Below are positions 21,272 through 28,213 of a stretch of DNA of 28,213 nt, in pieces. The position numbers and the translations under genes are program-made. Below the pieces are notes generated by a model. That model saw nothing but the letters and a program-made list of their open reading frames with translations, ran no database searches and was not told the origin of the DNA. Each line of letters begins with the position of its first letter. Position 1 is the first letter of the stretch. The stretch is from Chara braunii (taxonomy: Eukaryota > Streptophyta > Charophyceae > Charales > Characeae): positions 1,210,170-1,238,382 of the forward strand of contig BFEA01000433.1 in NCBI GenBank assembly GCA_003427395.1, in the 5' to 3' direction.

Positions 21272-21933
21272 TAAGGGCCTCGTTCGACACCACTAGAGAT
21301 GTGCCATTTTTCCAGGGCGCCCTAACTCAGGAAAAGTGATTAATCTCCCTTAACCCGTTTTTTGGTTCCACAACCCCTTTTAGACGAACCCTTGAGATGG
21401 ATACCCTGTGGACTTAGGCGTCGACGATAGGGTGTCAGGAGCAGTGGTGATTTGTGGAAAACTATTGGGAAAAAAAGAAAAAGGGGTAACTTCAGTAGAG
21501 TCACAAAAACAAGTTATAATTGCACTATGGGCCAAGATACAGTTTGCAATTGCACTTTGGGCACCCTGCCTGGCCAGGCTGGGCAGAAAGCTGGGTTGTG
21601 TTCGTTGCCCGAACAACCTGCAATTCGAAACTGTATCTTGGCCCATAGCGCAATTATAACTCATTTCTGTGACTTCCGTGTAGTTTCCCCAAAGAAAAAA
21701 ATGTGTCTTATGCGTTTTTTAGAGTCCATCCCTAACTTCTCTAGCGACCTCCCAAGGCGCCGTTGACTTGAGATTTTCGTCGTTTTGGCTGCGGCGCACT
21801 TGGTAAGTTAGGGCAGACTCCCCAGAGATGCAAACTGTGGAAACCTTTCGGAGTTCTAAATCGACGTGATTAGGGCCATGTGGAACTTCCCAGAAAACCC
21901 GTAAATCTCTAGTGGTGTCGAACGAGGCCCTAA
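21272..21933. mobile_element. PIF/Harbinger-type MITE with TAA target-site duplication and nested hairpin
   Basis: The terminal inverted repeats at 21275-21300 and 21905-21930 are perfect over 26 bp, beginning gggcctcgttcgacaccact. They are flanked by TAA at 21272-21274 and 21931-21933. A 3-bp TAA/TTA duplication with GGGCCT-type ends is typical of PIF/Harbinger (Tourist-like) MITEs. A second inverted repeat lies inside, at 21501-21554 and 21619-21672 (54-nt arms, about six mismatches), around a GC-rich loop. Length is 656 bp between duplications. There is no transposase frame. It starts about 200 bp past the stop codon of the kinase gene. Confidence 0.88.
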
Positions 21934-22135
21934 ATACTGGTGGCTGACCTACCTACGTTCAGAGGACTGCAGAAGTCATGATGAACTGGTATGATACAGA
22001 CCGCTCCAGCTTCTTTTGTTCTGGGACTTGTACTGATCATTGCGAGCAAACTAACTATGATTGACATGACTGTTATTCTTACCGTGGTCGGAATCAACGT
22101 GATAGAGTGACTGTGGCTGGAATCAATGCGATGGA

Positions 22136-24973
22136 TCAGTTGGGGGACTGGAAAGGACGGAGGCATTTTGGATCTCTTAAGACGTGCTGCTTTTGCCGGA
22201 AGCGCAGTCCCCCTATCCTCGGGCCGGAGAATCCTTCTTCGTTGGCCAATTCGACATCCTGCATTGCCAATTCGAGTGCTTTTTCAAACCCAAAATCCTG
22301 TAGATGCTGGGCCCGGGTCCGCAGCAATTCAGCATATTGGGGCCTATCGAGTCGGTAATTCCTCGTAATGTCGTCAATTTCCATATGGTAGAGCTTGTTT
22401 ATGATTTGCCAGTATTTTCCTGGATAATCCGTTCCGATCTTGCCTTCGGGGACATGGCATCGGTAGTCGAAATGGGCCACCTCGGGTCGAGACTGGAAAT
22501 GGAAGTGGTACGAGGTACGAGGCAGGAACACCGAGTCCACGACACATTTGTTCCAACCGAATGCCTGATCTGTGTCGATGCCCGTCATACTGGAGCTATT
22601 CTCGTTTGTGTATAGGAACACATTGCCTGGGTGTCGATCGCATTGCGATGTGAGCAGGTCAAGCAGTGCGAAGGTCTTAAACTGATCGTCCGGAATTCTG
22701 AGGATACGCTCCTGTTGAAAGTGCTTCGGTGTGAGGTCTACCCAACGCATCAGCGATATCCCAGGTGCAATGTCCGCAAATAGAGCATCATGATCAACCC
22801 ATACTCCGGTTACGGGAGTAACTGCCTTGACGTGTTCAATCCACGTTCGCACAGATGCCTGCTCCAATCCTGCTTGCTCCACAACAAGGTTGACTGACAC
22901 GGGGATAGTCAGTGTCTTTGTGGTGTAATGATGCATCAAACATTTCTGCCTTTTGTCGGCATATGCAAAAGCGACCAGATGCGCTATACCTGGAATGCAA
23001 GAAGGGAACTTCACAATTGCCTCTTTCATTTCAAACTCTTCATCTCCATCTCCATCATCATCCTTGCAGTTGATCCTGCTCCATGCTTTGCGGTCCCGTC
23101 TGTCCGGTTCCGCATCTTTTCTACCTGTAACCTCCTCTCTTGTTAGCCTCCCAGAAAGACGGGTCTCATTCAGCACTTCCCTCCCAGAAAGACGGGTCTC
23201 ATTCAGCACTTCACCCCCATCAAGAAGGGGTTCTATTTCTGCGGTCATGTTGTTGTGAAGGGTGTCATCCGGGCGAAGATTCGACACACTGCCTTCCATA
23301 GTGGGTTCCACTGCAGTTGTCTTGTGATGATTCTCTTGTAGCCTAGTTCCTTGAGATGAGCTTCCTCTTTGTTCCATGTTTTTCTTCTCTGCTGTTGCGA
23401 GGGGTTCAGGTAAGCCAGGCCCTGTGGGAACGATCATACTAGGATTACCTCTGAATGCATTTACCGGTTCAGCAATAGCTGCATCTGACTCTGGCTCTTC
23501 CCGGGCTGTGACGGCTGGGTATTCTCCCTCCCTGTTCTCACTGTCGATGAGGTTGAGATTCAACCTCGTCGATATAAAACGCAGATAGTCATTCAGGGGC
23601 TCAGTGGACCTCCCCGTTGCTGCATCCTTCTCTCCCGCCGCCGCAGATTCCATCAGTTTTCGCTTTAAGTTATTACCACCTGCTAACCGGCCAGTAACGT
23701 TGACGGGAGCTGGAGCTAAACTACTTAAACTACTTTGGCCAAGAGACTTACCGTCGTCCAGGTCTGCTCCAAGTCTGCATTTTTCCTTCCAGTTCGATAT
23801 TTTTACCATATGTCTGCTATTCTTCTTCTTCTCCAAATATCGAGCTCTAAAGATCGAGGAGGTAGTTGCACCTTCGTACAATGGGTAAATCTGACCATGC
23901 ATTAGCTTTTCAGTCTGCAGGGGCTCTAAGACATGTGAGCAACCCCTGCAACAGAAAGCCACACACCTCCTCGCTAACTTGGGATTCGTCGTTTCGTTCA
24001 TCCCTGGTGCAATCTCACAGTCAAAGCACAAGCTTCCTTCATCAGGGCCCCGTTTTTTTGATTGACCAATAGAAACTATGTCCCCCTCTCTTTGCAAGCT
24101 AGTGCCATTGTGATCCTTGTCACCACCTATGCCATCTCCTCCTCCTCCTCCTCCTCCTCCTCCTCCTCCACCACCACCACCACCACCACCACCATCTCCT
24201 CTTCCTGCCCGTTGAGAACACATTTCGTCGCGGCGATCAGCAACTACTTTCATAAGGTTTGTGATCGCCAAAGTCAACGATGCGATGTTCATCTTCTCCG
24301 TCTTCTGCACTTCCTCAAGACTAATCGCATTTGCTTTACGGGCCTTGATTCTCTTTTCGAGCTTTCGGTGATCGTCAACAAACCGTTTGGCACGTTTCGA
24401 ATGGTTCTGCTTCAAAGACGCAACTTTGGCTCTCGTATTTTCCAACTCTGTTTTCAGTCTTTCGCCAAGGACCTCCTCGTCATCCCTCCCATGCGCGATC
24501 CTTACCTCATCCCTAATCCTCTGCAACTTTTCGAAGATGCGGCCTTTGAGTTGAGGATCGCTTTGCAGGTTTGCTCCGTATAGGTTCAATTGGTCACTCT
24601 GTTCCTCGTTGGCATACAAATACCCTCTCAAAGTCGTGAATGTTCCCATTTCACTGATGCATGGCCAAATAAGCACCATGCCATCAATGAACAGAACAGT
24701 CACGCAGAAGACAGCCACAAGTTTGGGAGTCAACCAACCCTCCACACTGTTAATTACATGTGTCGACCAATGCTGCTTCCTTCCTGTACTTTGGCTGGAG
24801 AGCGAAAAAAAACCTATTCCTCCACCTCGCACCCCCCGAGAACCCCTCTCCTTGGCCACATCACTACTGCTACAGTCGTCTCCCTTGTGTCTTCTGGCTG
24901 CATGCACCTCCTCGTTAGCAGAGTACTCTGAATACATGCTGCAGTCACACACGGTCGGAGATTCGGACGGCAT
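22136..24973 (-). CDS. Type II membrane protein with an atypical PI3/4-kinase-like (FAM20-like) catalytic domain
   Basis: An unbroken 945-codon frame; the ATG at 24973 is the first Met after an in-frame TAA 22 codons upstream. Residues 1-82 are a Ser/Arg-rich cytosolic tail. A hydrophobic anchor (about 84-103, LVAVFCVTVLFIDGMVLIW core) predicts one membrane span with the rest lumenal. Next come a charged coiled coil (about 145-255), a 19-Gly tract (261-279), a Cys cluster (C316, C319, C337, C341, C342, C345), N-glycosylation-type sites, a low-complexity linker with an 11-residue duplication (EVLNETRLSGR twice), and a catalytic-like region (about 640-920). The latter has a possible ATP-binding Lys655 (AIVKF), the loop CDRHPGN (Asp779, Asn784) and the metal-binding IDTDQAFG (Asp800, Asp802). 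The DRH..N and IDxDxAF pair is the signature of PI3/4-kinase-like folds, including actin-fragmin kinase and, more distantly, FAM20 secretory kinases. I infer a Golgi or ER lumenal kinase. The substrate is unknown and no intron is needed. Confidence 0.75.
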   Translation of the reverse strand: MPSESPTVCDCSMYSEYSANEEVHAARRHKGDDCSSSDVAKERGSRGVRGGGIGFFSLSSQSTGRKQHWSTHVINSVEGWLTPKLVAVFCVTVLFIDGMVLIWPCISEMGTFTTLRGYLYANEEQSDQLNLYGANLQSDPQLKGRIFEKLQRIRDEVRIAHGRDDEEVLGERLKTELENTRAKVASLKQNHSKRAKRFVDDHRKLEKRIKARKANAISLEEVQKTEKMNIASLTLAITNLMKVVADRRDEMCSQRAGRGDGGGGGGGGGGGGGGGGGGGDGIGGDKDHNGTSLQREGDIVSIGQSKKRGPDEGSLCFDCEIAPGMNETTNPKLARRCVAFCCRGCSHVLEPLQTEKLMHGQIYPLYEGATTSSIFRARYLEKKKNSRHMVKISNWKEKCRLGADLDDGKSLGQSSLSSLAPAPVNVTGRLAGGNNLKRKLMESAAAGEKDAATGRSTEPLNDYLRFISTRLNLNLIDSENREGEYPAVTAREEPESDAAIAEPVNAFRGNPSMIVPTGPGLPEPLATAEKKNMEQRGSSSQGTRLQENHHKTTAVEPTMEGSVSNLRPDDTLHNNMTAEIEPLLDGGEVLNETRLSGREVLNETRLSGRLTREEVTGRKDAEPDRRDRKAWSRINCKDDDGDGDEEFEMKEAIVKFPSCIPGIAHLVAFAYADKRQKCLMHHYTTKTLTIPVSVNLVVEQAGLEQASVRTWIEHVKAVTPVTGVWVDHDALFADIAPGISLMRWVDLTPKHFQQERILRIPDDQFKTFALLDLLTSQCDRHPGNVFLYTNENSSSMTGIDTDQAFGWNKCVVDSVFLPRTSYHFHFQSRPEVAHFDYRCHVPEGKIGTDYPGKYWQIINKLYHMEIDDITRNYRLDRPQYAELLRTRAQHLQDFGFEKALELAMQDVELANEEGFSGPRIGGLRFRQKQHVLRDPKCLRPFQSPN
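23147..23212. repeat. Perfect 33-bp in-frame tandem duplication in the kinase gene
   Basis: Two identical 33-bp units (23147-23179, 23180-23212) start cctcccagaaagacgggtct. On the minus strand each codes EVLNETRLSGR, which carries an N-x-T glycosylation-type sequon. Perfect identity suggests a recent event. Confidence 0.95.
24137..24193. repeat. Adjacent (TCC)11-(ACC)8 trinucleotide repeats coding poly-Gly
   Basis: Eleven TCC units (24137-24169) join eight ACC units (24170-24193). On the minus strand they read GGT and GGA, both Gly, giving 19 Gly flanked by Asp residues in the kinase protein. Confidence 0.95.
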
Positions 24974-25060
24974 GCGGGACCTTCCAATATAGTGATGAAC
25001 GGCGCGCAGTGAGGAGCCCAGTTCGGGCAGCTGTTGACATTACCCTGTTTCTTGGGAAGA

Positions 25061-25073
25061 AGTTATATATATC
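25061..25073 (-). promoter_or_regulatory. TATA-box candidate for the kinase gene
   Basis: The minus strand reads GATATATATAACT, a strong TATA match, about 90 bp upstream of the ATG at 24973. This would place a start site near 25035 and give a leader of about 60 bases. The match is visible; transcription from it is inferred. Confidence 0.5.
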
Positions 25074-25249
25074 CTTAGAACAGCTGCTCTTGACAGGCAC
25101 TATGAGAAGTCCTCTTGTTCTGTAACTGACACCTGACAATCAGTTCTTCTACTCCATACAGACAAGTGAAACAATTAATTCCACATGAAGAAAGAAGGTG
25201 TTTGCATGCACCACTGTGTGCAGCTTCGAGAGCATCCACGAGTCACAAG

Positions 25250-25880
25250 AAGGTTCTTGAACAGCAACCGCTTCTCCCTCCTCCTCCTCCTGCTCCTCCC
25301 TTCTCCTCCTCCCTCCCCCTCCTCCCTCTTCATCTTTCTTAGTGACGCCCTCCTACCACCATCTCACCAAGTGCTACAGACACCTTCCTAAGAAGTACTT
25401 GTTCTCCTTCTCCTTTGCCTTCTCCTCCTCCCTCCTCCCTCCTTCTCCTCTTCCTCTGTCTTAATACCACCCTTCTGACAATGAAACCTCACCGAAAGCC
25501 TCACAAATGTCCCCGACCAGTGACTGCTTCTTCCTCCTCCTCCTCATGCTCTTTGCATCTCCTACTTCCTCCTCTCCTCTGTCTCGATGGCACCCTCTTA
25601 CCACCATCTCACTGAATGTCAAACAAACCATCCCAAACAGTAACTGCTTCTCCCTCCCTCTCCTCCTCCTCCTCCTCCTCCTCCTCCTCCTCCTCCTCCT
25701 CCTGCTGCTGCTGCTGCTACTGATGGTGATGATGATGCTCCCTCCTCTGTCCCAATCACCCTCTTACAAGTTGCCACCCTCTCACTGACTGCCTATGAAC
25801 AGGGGGGGGTGCCTCCCTCTTCCTCCTCCTGGTGGTGAATTAGTGACCACTCGATTACCACCATCGCACTAAGGGCTATG
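25250..25880. repeat. Pyrimidine-rich minisatellite, about 4-5 units of 120-160 bp
   Basis: Units have the form (g/c)agtaactgcttctccctc, then CTC-rich expansion, then ctctgtc, then (ac)caccatctcac(t/c)(g/a)a. Examples end near 25370, 25615 and 25790, with weaker copies near 25490 and 25870. The unit around 25660-25735 has expanded into (CTC)n, (TGC)n and (GAT)n runs. It starts about 180 bp upstream of the TATA candidate of the kinase gene. Frames across it are compositional. Confidence 0.65.
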
Positions 25881-27050
25881 AGTAGAAAGTCTGCAGGATC
25901 TTGAAAGGCATACTCTCGCCCGCTTGCCATGAGCACCCCGGGCAAATGTTAAGAGCAAACCCGAGTTTTCTGAAGGTAAATCGGCACTGTGATGTCGCCC
26001 TCCCCTTCCCTTCTTGCCCTCCTGCACTTTGAGGTCACCGTGCTGTCCCCAGCGGCGAACTGAGGAAAGAAAGATCGATGATCTGATTGGTCGAAGGGAC
26101 AAGTTAACCCATCAGTTGAACCCCGCATCGTCCTCTGCCAAATCCTCGTCCCTCCTCCCCCCCCTCCCCTCCTCTCTCCCCTCCTTCACCTTCCCTTGAG
26201 GTTCTTAGACCTCCCTCTTGCCACCATCCCACCGCTGACCTCGCCCCTCCACACTCCGATTGCATGCTTAGATAATCCAGAGGTCACGAAAGAATCTGGC
26301 CACAATATTGCATAAGGTTCGCTGTTAGCTCCGAGCTCCGTTCACTGTTAACTTTGTCAAGGCAAAAGCAACCAACTTTTAGTACGTAGACAGACCGTCA
26401 GGGAAGGGGAAGGAGCCTCAAGGAGGGCACAAAAAAAGTTTCTGCAGCTTTCTATCCACATCCCAAGCCAAGTTGAAGTCGACCACCAAAACAGTTTCTG
26501 CAGCTTTCTTCTTGTTTTGTTTTACGGAATTAAGCAGACAAATCACTCCCCCAACTAAGAATGGTCAGGCACCCTTCCCCCCCCAATAGAATCAAGAAAC
26601 AGCATTTAACAACCATCTCCTACATCGGCGTGGCGGCAACATCGCAGCATCAACTCCATAATGAAGGCAACAATAGCTGCACAGATCCTCAGGAAGAGCA
26701 GTTCGTCAGAAACAGGTTAGCATGCTGCAGCCGTCCTTAAGCTCATTCATTGTAAGGTCAGGCTAACAAACTTCAACCCAAAGAAAACTGAGGGTAGGAG
26801 TTACTACCCTCAGTTACCCTTACTACCACCCTCAGTTACCCTCAGGTCTCCCCTGCTGTTCCACAAGATCCACTTATCTCCCTCTCAAGCGGGTCATGCT
26901 TTCCTTTTTTTTTTTTTTTTTTTTCCGTTGTCCCAGTTGAGTTGCTTGCTTGCGATTGCAGTTGGTATGTTTGCAATTTAGTAAGACTTAAAAAAAAATA
27001 ATAATAATAATAAAAAAAAAAAAAATAGAAAGACTTGGTATCTTGATCTG
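25881..27050. other. No gene recognised; short repeats only
   Basis: The sequence agtttctgcagctttct occurs twice (26437-26453, 26493-26509). A perfect 12-bp stem, aactgagggtag at 26786-26797 with its complement at 26804-26815 and a 6-base loop, overlaps a small accctcagtt repeat. A T run lies at about 26905-26924 and an AAT/A-rich stretch at about 26990-27025. No coding or RNA gene is supported. Confidence 0.45.
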
Positions 27051-27054
27051 TCAA

Positions 27055-27112
27055 TGGGACGCTGGACCCGGTTTCCAGCAGGTGCCGCTCTCCACCAATA
27101 GATGGAGCAGCC
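27055..27112. mobile_element. Left end of MITE family 2, third copy
   Basis: The sequence from gggacgctggacccgg through tttccagcaggtgc to caccaatagatggagc matches the left arm of the complete copy at 15478-15531. No matching right arm is seen downstream, where an A run at 27183-27210 follows. It is probably a truncated copy. Confidence 0.65.
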
Positions 27113-27179
27113 CGACAGATAAGCGCTCAATTCTGACGGTTCTCTTACCACCGCCAGGATAGAGGGATATCGTAAGGGC

Positions 27180-27182
<3 letters not shown>

Positions 27183-27210
<28 letters not shown>
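27183..27210. repeat. Poly(A) run of 28
   Basis: The run is followed by cttggtatctt, which also occurs at about 27034 before the MITE end, so the two copies flank the segment 27045-27213 as a direct repeat. Confidence 0.9.
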
Positions 27211-27211
<1 letters not shown>

Positions 27212-27454
27212 GTCTTGGTATCTTCGAGTCCGACCTGGTGGGACAAGGCGTGGGCCCAAAGGCGCAGGAGCACAGTGCCAGTTAATAAACTCGGTGTCTT
27301 TGCAATTCAGGCAAGAATCGGGGGGTTGAAGTTGTGAACTCGTCTACATGGGACACAGGCACAGGAGCACGCTGGCTCTCTCTCTGGCTCTGGCTCTGGC
27401 TGAAACCCTCCCTACCTGTGGTAGTAAAGTTTTTTTTGAGGTTGAAATTTAAGC

Positions 27455-27745
27455 AAAGGGAGGCGGAGGGTGGGGATGGAGGACGTGGAGAAGGTGGAGG
27501 ACTAAAGGATGAGAAAGAAGAGGAAGAGCAAGAGGAAGAGGAAGAAAAGGAATAGGAAGAGGAAGAGGAGGAGGAGGAGGAGGAGGAGGGGGAGGAGCAA
27601 GAGCAATAGGAGCAAAGTAGGAGAAGCCCAAGGACGAGAAGGGAAACGTGATCTATTCCAACGGAAAGCGAAAGATAAGATGGCTGGAAATAGGACAATA
27701 AGGACTAAAACAAAAACAAGCAGGGAGGAAAGAAAGAGAAGGAAT
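27455..27745. repeat. Polypurine tract
   Basis: Nearly 300 bases of almost pure A and G on the plus strand, including a (GGA)n core at about 27565-27590. Minus-strand frames read Ser/Pro/Leu repeats and are compositional. Confidence 0.85.
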
Positions 27746-28118
27746 GAGCAGGATGAGGAAGTTCCACCAAGAGCCAAGGGGGAGGGGAAAGGGGGGGGAG
27801 AAGGTCAATGTCGACAATGCCGGGGGAAGACGGCGACCATGAGAGTTTACGTGTCGTGTGAACGTATGAACTACCGTCTTTCCCCGAGCACAACGCACCC
27901 TCATGATGAAAGCATACAAGCTATCTTTCAGGTTGGATACGGTCGTGATAAGGGTGCGTGGTGTTCGGCGGAGGCGGAAGTTCTCAACAACGCGGGGGAA
28001 AGGAGGAGACAGTCCGAGGAGATGGTTGGACGCACAAAAGCGACAGCAGAAAAAGAACATCATGAACAAGATCTGGGGGGATGGAGGGAAGAAACGCCAC
28101 GCACAGACACAGAGAGAG
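27746..28118. other. No gene recognised
   Basis: A minus-strand frame of 169 codons crosses it, but it begins in the (GT)n microsatellite and ends in the polypurine tract. The middle part (27840-28000) has no domain I recognise. Confidence 0.4.

Positions 28119-28121
<3 letters not shown>

Positions 28122-28213
<92 letters not shown>
28122..28213. repeat. (CA)n-(GA)n compound microsatellite at the window edge
   Basis: AC repeats at 28122-28166 run straight into AG repeats at 28167-28213. The tract continues beyond the window. Confidence 0.95.

Noticed and set aside
21408-21766. Two frames of 83 and 104 codons
   Set aside because: They lie wholly inside the Harbinger-type MITE and read through its inverted repeat arms.
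27653-28162. 169-codon Cys/Val-rich frame (secreted-protein look)
   Set aside because: The N-terminus is the (GT)n microsatellite read as Cys-Val; no independent support.

Overview
The window looks like nuclear DNA from a streptophyte green organism, most probably a charophyte alga such as Chara. This is inferred from Arabidopsis-type telomere repeats (CCCTAAA), a probable plastid transit peptide, PIF/Harbinger MITEs, tRNA-derived SINEs, LINE fragments with an RVT-type zinc finger, a GIY-YIG/zinc-knuckle retroelement, and very abundant microsatellites. There are no bacterial operons, rRNA genes, functional tRNA genes or CRISPR arrays. Gene density is low: one clear intact gene, one probable first exon, and the rest decayed mobile DNA and simple repeats. 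Single N characters (1762, 20252, 20723) suggest assembly joins at repeats.

Layout. 1-480: TATA-like site and a tandem duplication with three CACGTGGC G-box motifs. 480-2100: unrecognised low-complexity DNA and a GA tract. 2120-2470: tRNA-derived SINE. 2743-2844 and 4254-4361: two copies of a short TIR element (MITE). 3412-3915, minus strand: probable exon 1 of a plastid-targeted protein that starts to look like an ABM-type (dimeric alpha/beta barrel) domain and ends at a good 5' splice site. 4362-8580: a decayed Penelope-like retroelement with a CCHC zinc knuckle, a coiled coil, an upstream GIY-YIG endonuclease and the pre-RT region, truncated before the RT core and followed by interstitial telomere repeats. 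9060-9410: minisatellite with embedded GA tracts. 9444-12165: AT-rich structure with inverted arms of about 400 bp, with a smaller GC-rich foldback inside. 12360-13540: a recurring CCACCCAACTTAG motif about every 100 bp. 13840-15360: decayed Asp/His-rich region. 15478-17625: second MITE family and a LINE 3' fragment. 17840-20520, minus strand: LINE pseudogene interrupted by SINE sequence. 21275-21930: Harbinger-type MITE with a nested hairpin. 22136-24973, minus strand: intact 945-codon gene for a type II membrane protein with an atypical PI3/4-kinase-like (FAM20-like or actin-fragmin-kinase-like) catalytic domain. 25060-28213: TATA candidate for that gene, pyrimidine-rich minisatellite, MITE end, polypurine tract and AC/AG microsatellite.

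The genes do not form a pathway. The kinase gene is the main host gene. It has its own probable TATA box and a MITE about 200 bp beyond its stop codon. The retroelement at 5.3-8.6 kb is the most informative mobile element.
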